From positions 62,001 through 126,000 of the forward strand of contig CAJXQM010000004.1 in NCBI GenBank assembly GCA_913058145.1: 64,000 bases of DNA, written 5' to 3'. Position numbers and translations under genes: made by a program. This DNA comes from an uncultured Colwellia sp. (GTDB lineage Bacteria; Pseudomonadota; Gammaproteobacteria; Enterobacterales; Alteromonadaceae). This document shows positions 9,401-16,764 of this stretch, piece after piece (position 1 is the first letter of the stretch; each line of letters starts with the position of its first letter). The notes beneath the pieces were generated by a model. That model searched no databases. It was not told where the DNA came from and saw only the letters and a list, made by a program, of their open reading frames with translations.

Positions 9401-9547
9401 GTATCATTAGGTTTTGGCATTTTATTTGCCACCGTTATCACCTTGATACTCGTGCCCGTGAACTATTTAATTGTTGAACGATTAAAGGCTTTGTTTTTAG
9501 CGGATGGTGATGCTGAGCAAGATAAGTCACTGCTTGTGTCAGAATAA
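6419..9547 (+). CDS. RND multidrug efflux permease (AcrB/HAE1 family)
   Basis: A 1042-residue proton-driven inner membrane pump with the usual 2 x 6 transmembrane segments and two large periplasmic loops. The proton-relay aspartates are present as D395-D396 in LGIVVDDAIVTGENIY in TM4. The N-terminus MIAWFARNHVAANLLL and the PVSFMGAFIMMPVFGVTLN segment match the HAE1-like group common in marine bacteria. It closes the OMF-adaptor-pump operon. No linked regulator reveals the substrate; organic solvents, bile-like compounds or drugs are all possible. Confidence 0.95.
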   Translation: MIAWFARNHVAANLLLITILIAGLFSLSNRIPLEVFPSFATDRINVSVSLRGATPEDVEKSISIRIEEAIQDLEGVKQIASRSQEGSSAVNIEVESGYDPREMLADIKSRVDEINTFPADAEKPVISLVTRKRDVIAVTVASIYSEKETREYAEKVLDDLLNNPEITQVELKGVRNYEVSIEVPQNKLRQYDLTIAQISTAISNSSTDISAGNLRTRGGDILLRSKGQAYRKNEFESIAIKTNVDGSIIRLSDIAIIQDAFEEMPVRARFNGKKAAFLDVYRIGQQSAIDVAGAVRTYITDQQSSLPVGVELSFWDDDSQIVKNRISTLTTSAFQGGILVLALLTLFLRPSIAFWVFIGIPVSFMGAFIMMPVFGVTLNVMSLFAFILVLGIVVDDAIVTGENIYTHLKTAESGEMAAILGTQEVATPVTFGVLTTIAAFLPLAFIEGNRGALFAQIPVIVIPVLIFSLIESKFVLPSHLKNLKLRSDTAKQSRFSQLQESFADGFERAIIRFYQPLLKRAINNKTTTLVGFVGVFLVILALIMSGWTKFIFFPRIPSETVRASLTLPAATPFEVTNKYIVKMAEKADLLKQKYIEPSTNKSVIINILASAGGRGGASNKGSVRFEITPPESRELAITSRELVKEWRNLIGPIPGAESITFRAEIGRSSDPIHVQFKASSLEILKEVTDKVKVRLATYPTVFDIADSLSNGKEELQIELTEQGKALGITRMSISRQVRNSFFGSQVQRIQRGRDDVRVMVRLPLDERRTTADLENILIITSSGGSVPLSHVAKLIPGKSPSTISRIDRYRTANVSADVEKSNTNMTVLQADLKAYLDELVVHYPGVSHSLEGEAKEQRESFGSLGWALLFVFFIIYALLAIPFKSYIQPLIVMSIIPFGMIGAVVGHWIMGLPLTIMSLLGMLALIGVVVNDSLVLVDFINKKCSEGGQLMEAVLTAGAARFRPVMLTSLTTFIGLMPLLFEQSTQAQFLIPMAVSLGFGILFATVITLILVPVNYLIVERLKALFLADGDAEQDKSLLVSE

Positions 9548-9599
9548 GCCGTATTGGAGTTTTAGTTATAATGTTCTGTTAACAGCTTGTATAAATAAA

Positions 9600-9635
9600 A
9601 AGAGCTGCCCACGTTAATTGGTAAGCTCTTTGGTT
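9600..9635. terminator. Bidirectional terminator between RND pump and MscS genes
   Basis: AAGAGCT (9600-9606) pairs with AGCTCTT (9624-9630). Read on the minus strand the stem is followed by a run of T (TTTTTATTTA), a good intrinsic terminator for the MscS gene. On the plus strand the tail is TTTGGTTTATT, weaker. Confidence 0.55.
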
Positions 9636-9657
9636 TATTACATTGCTATATATTCGA

Positions 9658-10473
9658 CTAGGCGTCTTTATGTAGATGAACATCCATTTGCGGATAAGGA
9701 ATGTTTAAGCCTTCACTGGCAAACGTTTTATATACTTTTTCATTCAATTCAAAGTATACGCCCCAATAATCAGGCGCATTCACCCATGCTCTAACAGCAA
9801 AATTAACTGAGCTATCTGCTAATGCTGAAACGGCAATAAATACTTCTGGATCTTTTAAAATACGTGAATCTTCATCGCATAATCGCTTGATTACTGCCCG
9901 GGCTTTGTCCACGTCATCACCATAAGCAACCCCAATGGTCCAATCAACACGCCTTGTTGCTTCCGTTGAATAATTAATCATTGATGATGTCGATAATCCC
10001 CCATTAGGAATAATGATCGTTTTATTGTCAGGCGTTTTCATGATGGTATTGAAAATTTGTATCTGAGAGACCGAACCAACATAGCCCTGCGCCTCTATAA
10101 CATCACCCACTTTGAACGGTTTGAAGATGAGAATCATCACGCCGCCAGCAAAGTTTTGTAATGTGCCCGACAATGCCATACCCACTGCTAAACCAGCCGC
10201 ACCAAGGATCGCAATAAACGAAGTCATTTCGATGCCCAACATACCAAGCACTGTGATAATTAACATGACCCTTAGCAGGCCGTTAACAATACCCGTTAGG
10301 AAAGGCATTAACGATGGATCCGTCCCACCTTTGTTTAATGCTTTTTCTACACCGCGACCAAGGGCTTTTATTGCCCAGCCACCAATAATCCATACGACGA
10401 TCGCACCCATTAATTTCGGACCATAGAGTAATGTTATTTGTGTTATTTGATTAACGATTTCTTCTGTATTCAT
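9658..10473 (-). CDS. mscS: Small-conductance mechanosensitive channel, MscS family
   Basis: A 271-residue three-TM channel subunit, the length of E. coli MscS. TM1 is near 17-40, TM2 near 60-85, and the pore-lining TM3 carries the Gly/Ala-packed pattern LGAAGLAVGMALSGTLQNFAGGVMIL. It is followed by the beta domain signature FKPFKVGDVIEAQGYVGSV and a cytoplasmic alpha-beta vestibule. The heptamer opens on hypo-osmotic shock to release solutes. It stands alone, with a terminator downstream. Confidence 0.92.
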   Translation of the reverse strand: MNTEEIVNQITQITLLYGPKLMGAIVVWIIGGWAIKALGRGVEKALNKGGTDPSLMPFLTGIVNGLLRVMLIITVLGMLGIEMTSFIAILGAAGLAVGMALSGTLQNFAGGVMILIFKPFKVGDVIEAQGYVGSVSQIQIFNTIMKTPDNKTIIIPNGGLSTSSMINYSTEATRRVDWTIGVAYGDDVDKARAVIKRLCDEDSRILKDPEVFIAVSALADSSVNFAVRAWVNAPDYWGVYFELNEKVYKTFASEGLNIPYPQMDVHLHKDA

Positions 10474-10573
10474 ACTATTTTCCTGATTTATTTGGACGGT
10501 TTTAAAATGTACCTAATGGCTCTTTCATTTCGCTCAAGTCTATATTTATAATAGTAAATATACGTCAAAAATC

Positions 10574-10654
10574 ATGATTATGCTCAAAATATTTTCTGTG
10601 GGATTGATGGTGATTTTACTTGCTTGGCTTTACGCTAAGGCTGCAGTAGGATAA
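10574..10654 (+). CDS. Possible 26-residue membrane micropeptide
   Basis: An ATG at 10574 opens a 26-codon frame encoding a single hydrophobic segment (FSVGLMVILLAWLYAKAAVG at its C-terminus), ending 33 bases before the GST gene. There is no clear Shine-Dalgarno. It looks like a small single-span protein but could be chance in A+T-rich DNA. Confidence 0.25.
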   Translation: MIMLKIFSVGLMVILLAWLYAKAAVG

Positions 10655-10687
10655 ATTGAATGACCAAAACGTAAAGAGTATTGAACA

Positions 10688-11296
10688 ATGAAAATTTATC
10701 AAACGCATATGGCGCCAAATCCTCGTAGAGTTCGCATGTTTCTAGCGGAAAAAAATATTGAAATGGACTATCAGGAAGTTGATATTGCGGCTGGAGATAA
10801 TCTTACACCGGAAATGAGGGCTAAAAATCCCACCACTAAAGTACCTTTTTTAGAATTAGATGACGGTACTTGTATTGGTGAAACGGTGGCTATTTGTCGA
10901 TATTTCGAAGAAATAAAGTCAGAAAATCCGTTGATGGGCCGAACTGCTTTAGAAAAAGCACAAGTTGAAATGTGGCAACGTAGAATAGAGTTTCATTTGT
11001 TACTACCCGTGAGTATGTGTTTTGTACATACAACGGGGTATTTTAAAGATCGTATGAAACCTGTTGTTGAATGGGGTGATATTTCAGGCCAAAATGCGGT
11101 GACTTATTTTGAAGAGCTAAATGAACATTTTAGTCAATCTAGCTATTTAGTGGATGATTATTTCAGTATTGCCGATATAACTTTATTGTGTTCTATCGAT
11201 TTTGCGCGCGTTGTGAAAATACGTATTAATGAGGAGTATACTCATTTATTAGACTGGTATGCACGCGTGTCTTCGCGCTCAAGCGCCAGTGCTTAG
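10688..11296 (+). CDS. Glutathione S-transferase family protein
   Basis: A 202-residue protein with an N-terminal thioredoxin-fold GST domain (MKIYQTHMAPNPRRVRMFLA, then KVPFLELDDG and GETVAICRYFEE, the cis-Pro and glutathione gamma-glutamyl binding ESxAI-like turn, here ETVAI) and a helical C-terminal domain ending near WYARVSSR. Family members conjugate or reduce compounds with glutathione in the cytosol. It is monocistronic; substrate unknown. Confidence 0.88.
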   Translation: MKIYQTHMAPNPRRVRMFLAEKNIEMDYQEVDIAAGDNLTPEMRAKNPTTKVPFLELDDGTCIGETVAICRYFEEIKSENPLMGRTALEKAQVEMWQRRIEFHLLLPVSMCFVHTTGYFKDRMKPVVEWGDISGQNAVTYFEELNEHFSQSSYLVDDYFSIADITLLCSIDFARVVKIRINEEYTHLLDWYARVSSRSSASA

Positions 11297-11329
11297 TCGT
11301 TTTTAAATGATTGACCGGTAATGCAGTAC

Positions 11330-11362
11330 GCTCACTCATCTGGTTTTTACCGATGAGTGAGC
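11330..11362. terminator. Hairpin between convergent GST and GGDEF-EAL genes
   Basis: GCTCACTCATC (11330-11340) is perfectly complementary to GATGAGTGAGC (11352-11362) with an 11-base loop. It sits between two convergent genes, where a shared terminator is expected. There is no clear U-tract on either side, so efficiency is uncertain. Confidence 0.45.
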
Positions 11363-11366
11363 CCAA

Positions 11367-13370
11367 TTAACGGTGGTTGGTAAGAAAGCGCGTAGCTTCA
11401 TCCGTAGTGAGGGGTTTGCTATAAAAATATCCTTGTATGATGTCACAATCCATATCTTTAAGAATACTCCGTTGTTGCTCTGTTTCGACACATTCGGCGA
11501 CTACCAGCATGTTTAGATTTTTGCCTAGCGTAATTATTGACTGTACTATCCCCTTGTTCGCTTGGTTTAGTCCAAGGCCTTTTATAAAACAGCCATCAAT
11601 TTTAATAATTTTTATTGGTAAATACTGTAAATAACTCATACAAGAATAACCCGTTCCAAAATCATCCAGTGCAATATTGATACCTAAAGCCACCAAGGCC
11701 TCTAATGTGGGTAGCGCGTTTAACTTTGACCCGACAAAGGTATTTTCAGTTAATTCTATTTCCAGGTATTTAGGGGCAAGTCCCGTGGCTGTGAGGATTG
11801 ACTGAATTTTTTCCAGACATTGCGGATGCACAATAAACGAAGCAGGCAAGTTGACCGCTATACTGACCGGTGTGAGGCCAGATTGTTGCCAACTCATATT
11901 TTGTTTACAAGTTTGTTCCAGTATCCATAGACTTAATTCAGGCATAAGTCCTACCTCTTCCATGATGGGTAAAAATTCATCGGGAGAAACAAACTCACCG
12001 TCCAGCTTCCATCTTATCAAGGATTCAAATCCAACAATTTCTTCACTATCAACGGCTATTTGTGGTTGATACACCATGAAAAATTCATTATTTTCTAATG
12101 CGCTGCGTACCCTCATTTCCAGTGTTAAACGGTGAGTAGCCTCGTTCAGCATCTCAGGTTTAAAGTATTGAAATTGACCTTGTCCTTTTGCTTTTGCGTG
12201 GAACATACTGAGATCTGCATGCTTTAGCAAACTCAGGCTGTCTTCCCCATCTTCTGGAAAACGGGCAATTCCTACACTGGTTGACACCTGTAACAGGTGG
12301 CCTGCTATGATAGTTGGCTGACTTAACTCCTTAATAATTTTGTTAACAACGGATTCGATATCGTCAGTTTGTTCCATAGACTCAAGCAGAATAAGAAATT
12401 CATCGCCACCCCAGCGGCTGATCGAGTCAGAGTTACGTAACATGTTCGTTAGCTTGGCAGCGACCTGCACCAGTAATTCATCTCCTATGGTGTAGCCTAA
12501 ACTATCATTGATCACTTTAAATTGGTCTAGATCGAGAAACAACACAACCAAGCTAGTTCGACTTCTTTTTGCGGTATTAATCGCGTGAGCTAGCCTATCC
12601 ATAATTAAATGTCGGTTGGGTAATTGGGTTAATTCATCATAGTTGGCGCGGTTAGTAAGTTGCATCTCATGGGTTTCTATTGTATTCAGCATGGCGTTAA
12701 CACCTGAGATAAGATCACCGATTTCATCATTACGTACAGTATTTAGTCGCTTGTGGTATCTTTTATTCTTGGCGACGTAGTTCACCAAATTAATTAAGTC
12801 TTTGATGGGAGTCATCAATCGTTTTTGCGACTGCCAGTTAAGTAGATAAGCCAGTATAAGGGTAGTGATAAATATAATAGAGGCGATTAATAGATAGCGT
12901 ATTTTATATATATTTAATGATTTCAGCTCTATTGACATCACAATAGTGCCCAGATTATCTTCATTTATCGTTATCTGCTTTGACAAATAAAGGTGCTGAC
13001 CTTTGAAAAACACTGCTTTATTAAAATCATCAAAAGGCATATCAATAGTTTGCCCTGCACGTTTATACTCAGCAAATAACTGACGATTGGCATCGTAAAT
13101 TTGCGCATAGTTAATCGTGCTAGAGTGTTTGAGGGAAGACAATATAGCGACTGTCGCTGGCTTATCATCAAACAATGATGATCTACTAGACGTTGCCAAC
13201 AAGGTTAGTTCGCTGATCATGACCTCTGTTATATCGTTTTTGTAATCCTTGATAAACTGACCATAGAGAATGCTCAACATGAAAAGCAATGCGAGAATGT
13301 TAATTCCCATCGCAACCATTAGTTGTTTAGTAAAGAAGCCTAGTTTAATTTTTTTAGTTATATACATCAT
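11367..13370 (-). CDS. Membrane-bound GGDEF-EAL protein (c-di-GMP turnover)
   Basis: A 667-residue protein. It has an N-terminal TM (about 15-37), a periplasmic sensor of about 115 residues, a second TM near 158-178, a HAMP-like linker, a GGDEF domain (intact GGDEF at 321-325) and an EAL domain (449 onward). An inhibitory-site RxxD lies five residues before GGDEF (RNSD-SISRW). The EAL domain has ESLIRW (Ala to Ser, common), DDFGTGYS and QGYFYSKPL, so both cyclase and phosphodiesterase centres look usable. It would convert an envelope signal into c-di-GMP changes affecting motility or attachment. It is a single gene. Confidence 0.93.
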   Translation of the reverse strand: MMYITKKIKLGFFTKQLMVAMGINILALLFMLSILYGQFIKDYKNDITEVMISELTLLATSSRSSLFDDKPATVAILSSLKHSSTINYAQIYDANRQLFAEYKRAGQTIDMPFDDFNKAVFFKGQHLYLSKQITINEDNLGTIVMSIELKSLNIYKIRYLLIASIIFITTLILAYLLNWQSQKRLMTPIKDLINLVNYVAKNKRYHKRLNTVRNDEIGDLISGVNAMLNTIETHEMQLTNRANYDELTQLPNRHLIMDRLAHAINTAKRSRTSLVVLFLDLDQFKVINDSLGYTIGDELLVQVAAKLTNMLRNSDSISRWGGDEFLILLESMEQTDDIESVVNKIIKELSQPTIIAGHLLQVSTSVGIARFPEDGEDSLSLLKHADLSMFHAKAKGQGQFQYFKPEMLNEATHRLTLEMRVRSALENNEFFMVYQPQIAVDSEEIVGFESLIRWKLDGEFVSPDEFLPIMEEVGLMPELSLWILEQTCKQNMSWQQSGLTPVSIAVNLPASFIVHPQCLEKIQSILTATGLAPKYLEIELTENTFVGSKLNALPTLEALVALGINIALDDFGTGYSCMSYLQYLPIKIIKIDGCFIKGLGLNQANKGIVQSIITLGKNLNMLVVAECVETEQQRSILKDMDCDIIQGYFYSKPLTTDEATRFLTNHR

Positions 13371-13556
13371 TTGATTCGGGTTAGTGTGAATAATTCAACG
13401 GGTGTACTCTATCCTATAGATTGAGAAACGGTGGCCATGAAATTTAATGTTAAATATTTCATATTAAATGAGCTCCATGTTATGACAGCAACAACTTATA
13501 TTCGTGTTTTAAAGGGATTAAAACTAGCTATCAATAAGCACTCTATTTAATATTTT

Positions 13557-13612
13557 ACAATAAACAATAAACAATAAACAATAAACAATAAACAATAAAC
13601 AATAAACAATAA
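13557..13612. repeat. Tandem repeat, 8 perfect copies of ACAATAA
   Basis: Eight uninterrupted 7-base units run from 13557 to 13612. The tract lies about 110 bases upstream of the Fur box of the porin operon, outside any coding region. Perfect short tandem arrays usually change copy number by slippage. Confidence 0.95.
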
Positions 13613-13723
13613 AATTTTTGGCCAAAAGATACGGCCATACGGGCTTTAAAACCTAAATCATATAACAAGATAAAGCATGCTCTAAAGCAAAACAAAGACA
13701 CTAACTGTAAAAGATAATGCAAA

Positions 13724-13758
13724 TGATATTGATTCTCATTTAGAGTTGTGTTTAAATA
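13724..13758 (+). promoter_or_regulatory. Fur box overlapping the porin promoter
   Basis: TGATATTGATTCTCA (13724-13738) matches the 7-1-7 Fur consensus TGATAAT-N-ATTATCA at 12 of 14 specified positions. It overlaps a candidate -35 TTGATT (13729-13734), followed after 18 bases by TAAATA (13753-13758), putting transcription start near 13765. Bound Fur would occlude the polymerase, so the porin and genes behind it should be induced under iron limitation (inference from motif and geometry). Confidence 0.65.
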
Positions 13759-13878
13759 TCCCCACTGTTGAGAGAGTCGCATTTTTTTACGATTTTTCTA
13801 TTGCTCCTTTCATCAAACCTTTTCGCTAATTTTGTTAGCGCTAGGCTATTGAATAACACTTATATTGGAATCTAACAC

Positions 13879-15072
13879 ATGATAAAAAAAACATTAATTA
13901 CTTCGGCATTAGCTGCCCTTTTAGCCAGTAATACCTCGATTGCTAGCCAAGAAGCGGATGAACTGCGCCAAATTATTGCTGAGCAACAAAAAGTGTTAGC
14001 ACTGTTAGAAAAACGCCTAGATGAAACGGATCAAAAGCTTAACGCGACAGCGGATCAAATGGATATTAATGCCGAGGAAGGTGCCCTATCTAACACCACT
14101 ATTGGCGGTTATGGTGAATTACACTATAACAATTATGAAGATAAAGATGCGGAAATTGATTTTCACCGTTTCGTGTTATTTTTTGGCCATGAATTTAGTG
14201 ACACAGTACGATTTGTCTCTGAGTTTGAATTAGAGCATTCTATTGCGGGTGAAGGCCAAGCAGGTGAAATTGAACTTGAACAAGCCTATGTTGAAGTAGA
14301 TATTAATGAAGGGCTTAATTCAAAAGTTGGTTTGTTTTTGATTCCAGTCGGTATTATCAATGAAACGCATGAGCCACCAACATTCTACGGTGTTGAACGT
14401 AATGGTGTTGAGAAAAATATTATTCCTGCAACCTGGTGGGAAGCGGGTGTCGCTTTTAACTATAAGCCTGCTGGTGGTGTCAGTATTGATGGTGCAGTGA
14501 CAAGTGGTTTAAACGTTGGCGATGATTTTAATATTCGCAATGGTCGTCAAAAAGTGGCTAAAGCAATGGCTGAAAACCTAGCCTATACAGGTCGTGTTAA
14601 ATACACAGCAATTACCGGATTAGAGTTAGCCGCGACGTTACAGTATCAAACCGATATTACTCAAGGTGGCGCTGACGATAGCTTTACCGCTTCTATTGAT
14701 AAAGCAGATGCCACTTTACTTGAAGCACATGTTATTTATCAAATTGATGATTTCACCGTTCGTGCTTTATATGCCCGTTGGGATATTAATGGCGACGAAG
14801 CAAAAGCGTTAGGCCGTGATAAGCAAACAGGTTGGTATATAGAGCCTTCTTATCAGTTTACTGAAAAAGTAGGCGCTTTTACTCGCTATGCAGAACATGA
14901 CAACAAGGCAGGCAATGGCAGTTCAACAGCCGTTAAATCAACCAGTGTCGGTGTAAATTACTACCTTCATGAAAATGTTGTTTTAAAAGCAGATTATGAA
15001 GACATACGTGTAGACATAGACGGCGCCAGTGATTCTTCAGGATTCAACCTAGGCTTTGGCTATCAATTTTAA
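13879..15072 (+). CDS. Outer membrane porin, phosphate-selective-porin-like, iron regulated
   Basis: A 397-residue beta-barrel protein. A signal peptide (cleavage near SIAS-QEAD, about residue 23) is followed by a short coiled coil (LRQIIAEQQKVLALLEKRLDETDQKL, about 28-55) that could trimerise the protein or contact peptidoglycan. Alternating amphipathic strands then run to a terminal Phe (GFGYQF), the BAM-complex signal. The middle (GGYGELHYNNYEDKDAEIDFHRFVLF) resembles OprO/OprP-like porins. A Fur box precedes it, and a flavoprotein and a PepSY membrane protein follow, so it may admit an iron- or metal-related substrate. The cargo is not deducible. Confidence 0.85.
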   Translation: MIKKTLITSALAALLASNTSIASQEADELRQIIAEQQKVLALLEKRLDETDQKLNATADQMDINAEEGALSNTTIGGYGELHYNNYEDKDAEIDFHRFVLFFGHEFSDTVRFVSEFELEHSIAGEGQAGEIELEQAYVEVDINEGLNSKVGLFLIPVGIINETHEPPTFYGVERNGVEKNIIPATWWEAGVAFNYKPAGGVSIDGAVTSGLNVGDDFNIRNGRQKVAKAMAENLAYTGRVKYTAITGLELAATLQYQTDITQGGADDSFTASIDKADATLLEAHVIYQIDDFTVRALYARWDINGDEAKALGRDKQTGWYIEPSYQFTEKVGAFTRYAEHDNKAGNGSSTAVKSTSVGVNYYLHENVVLKADYEDIRVDIDGASDSSGFNLGFGYQF

Positions 15073-15108
15073 TTATTGAGAGCTTGATTAATAACGGATT
15101 AAATAAAT

Positions 15109-15140
15109 AAAGTGGCTAGTGCTAACGTGCTATTCACTTT
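15109..15140 (+). terminator. Intercistronic hairpin after the porin gene
   Basis: AAAGTGGCTAG (15109-15119) pairs with CTATTCACTTT (15130-15140), 9 of 11 positions. There is no U-tract. It probably acts as a partial terminator or 3' stabiliser that lets the porin be made in excess over the two downstream proteins. Confidence 0.4.
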
Positions 15141-15164
15141 GCTGTAAATACGACAGGTGATTAC

Positions 15165-15707
15165 ATGAATAAGTATCTATCTTTATCTATTTTTGCTTTA
15201 GCGATGTTGTTTAGTCAGGTGAGTGTAGCCACTAAAGGGGTCTACCAAACCCCTGCTGCGTTTATCAGTCAGTCATTCTCAGACGTAACGCCTCAAGCAA
15301 AAGTGATATGGTTAACCAAAGAAGACAAAGTTGTAGTGGCCAAAATTTTACAGCATAAATTTAATCGCATGCGCATACGGTACTGGCAAGCGGGTAATGA
15401 AACTGTGTGGATTTTAAATGAAATAGGCAAAGAAAAACCAATTACTATGGGTGTTCATATTAAAGATAACTACATTGATCACTTTAAAGTCTTAACGTAT
15501 AGAGAAAGCCGTGGTGATGAAGTACGGCATGAGTTTTACTCTCAGCAATTTATTAATGCGACGCTTAACAAAGAGAATGGACTTAGCCAACGTGTTGATG
15601 GGATTACGGGCGCTACGTTATCTGTGAGAGCCACTAAAAAAATAGCCCGTTTAGCGCTTTGGTTAAATACGAAAGTGACCACTATACCCTTTCCTCTTGA
15701 ATCATGA
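15165..15707 (+). CDS. Periplasmic FMN-binding domain protein with flavinylation motif
   Basis: A 180-residue exported protein. The signal peptide ends near VSVA-TK (residue 22). The rest is an FMN_bind domain carrying D145-G-I-T-G-A-T151, the ApbE flavinylation motif in which the last Thr receives FMN through a phosphoester bond (established for NqrC, RnfG and relatives). It is therefore very likely a covalent periplasmic flavoprotein. No other Rnf/Nqr subunits are nearby. It lies 92 bases after the porin gene and 95 before a PepSY membrane protein, a pairing known from extracytoplasmic flavin electron-transfer systems. ApbE is not encoded in this window. Confidence 0.85.
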   Translation: MNKYLSLSIFALAMLFSQVSVATKGVYQTPAAFISQSFSDVTPQAKVIWLTKEDKVVVAKILQHKFNRMRIRYWQAGNETVWILNEIGKEKPITMGVHIKDNYIDHFKVLTYRESRGDEVRHEFYSQQFINATLNKENGLSQRVDGITGATLSVRATKKIARLALWLNTKVTTIPFPLES

Positions 15708-15802
15708 ATCTGCAAGTCAAGCAGCTATGGCTGCTTATAATCACTGGCTAAAAGTACAATGATGCGGCAGAATAGTGGTAAGCTTCATCAATTACATTAG
15801 CA

Positions 15803-16603
15803 ATGAAATCAGCAATGAAATCTTCAAAATTGTTACATAATCGCTTGATTCGACATTTGCGCGAATGGCATCGAAAATTGGGCATTATTGCCGCTTTTTT
15901 TATTATATTTTTATCCATCACTGGTGTCGCTCTTAATCACACCACCACTCTGTCATTAGCACAGAAACCTATTCGTAGTCTTTGGTTATTAGATCACTAT
16001 GGTATTGCACCACCTAATGATATTCGCTTTTATCAAGCCAGCTCGTTGCAAGTGACGAATAACTTAGTCTGGTTTGAGGGTAAACTGTTGTTAGATAGTT
16101 CGGCTGATATAGTCAGTGGGGGAGTTATGCCCGCTAAAGTATCGAGTGATGCAATAGTTGAGGTGTTTATTATTGCTAGTCAAAGCCATCTGTACCTATA
16201 TAATCATCAGGGTGAAATGCTTGACCAACTAGGGTTAGAATCAGGTATTCCAGAAGGCATTGAAGCGCTAAGTATTGATAATGATAGGGTGATTGTTAAA
16301 ACCTCATCAGGATATTATCAAAGTGATAGTACCTTACTTGATTGGCAAGTTATTTATCCATTAGTAGCTCCTTTATGGATAAAGGCACAATCGGTTTCAT
16401 TACAACAAGAACAACAGGCCGCACTGGCTTATCGATCTCAATTTTTAACTTTAGAACGTATAATTTTAGATGCACACAGCGGTCGTATTTTAGGGTTGTT
16501 CGGGGTGCTATTTATGGACGCGGTTGCCATTTTACTTATCTTATTGTCGTTAAGCGGCGTCTATATTTGGGTGCGGTATGCTAGAGCTAAGCGCGAGTCA
16601 TAA
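15803..16603 (+). CDS. PepSY-associated transmembrane protein
   Basis: A 266-residue protein with a Lys/Arg-rich cytoplasmic N-terminus and a first TM (about 25-46, LREWHRKLGIIAAFFIIFLSITGVALNHT) matching PepSY_TM proteins, including the conserved W-H-R and the GxxLNH turn. A periplasmic domain of about 170 residues follows, then a last TM (about 235-258, FGVLFMDAVAILLILLSLSGVYIWVRY). The conserved histidines at the membrane faces are thought to place haem or metal in this family. With the neighbouring flavinylated protein it could move electrons from the membrane to a periplasmic acceptor such as Fe(III). The start could be either of two Met codons five residues apart. Confidence 0.8.
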   Translation: MKSAMKSSKLLHNRLIRHLREWHRKLGIIAAFFIIFLSITGVALNHTTTLSLAQKPIRSLWLLDHYGIAPPNDIRFYQASSLQVTNNLVWFEGKLLLDSSADIVSGGVMPAKVSSDAIVEVFIIASQSHLYLYNHQGEMLDQLGLESGIPEGIEALSIDNDRVIVKTSSGYYQSDSTLLDWQVIYPLVAPLWIKAQSVSLQQEQQAALAYRSQFLTLERIILDAHSGRILGLFGVLFMDAVAILLILLSLSGVYIWVRYARAKRES

Positions 16604-16764
16604 ATTGTAACAAATAGATGGCTGTTTTTACTGTTAACCTTTTTAATCATGACCAACATCACTTATAGTAAGATGAATTGTACCGGTTTCTAATTCCAGC
16701 TGAATTATGTCTCTTCAAGTGGATCAGGTATCTATATTAATTATTAAAAAGTATTGCGAGAAAT

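Larger units (their letters stand above)
13371..13878. other. Intergenic control region of the porin/flavoprotein/PepSY unit
   Basis: This 508-base gap between the GGDEF-EAL gene and the porin gene holds an ACAATAA tandem repeat (13557-13612), a Fur-like box overlapping a sigma-70-like promoter (13724-13758), and about 110 bases of presumed leader. I see no gene; a minus-strand frame at 13555-13782 only translates the heptamer repeat. Confidence 0.6.

Noticed and set aside
13557-13612. Possible CRISPR-like array
   Set aside because: The units are 7 bases and contiguous with no spacers; it is a simple tandem repeat.
13555-13782. 75-codon minus-strand ORF before the porin
   Set aside because: Its C-terminus is only the translated ACAATAA array (CLLFIVY periods) and its body overlies the Fur promoter region.
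15165-15707. RnfG or NqrC subunit
   Set aside because: It has the FMN_bind motif, but no other Rnf or Nqr genes surround it and it lacks their N-terminal membrane anchor; the signal peptide looks cleavable.
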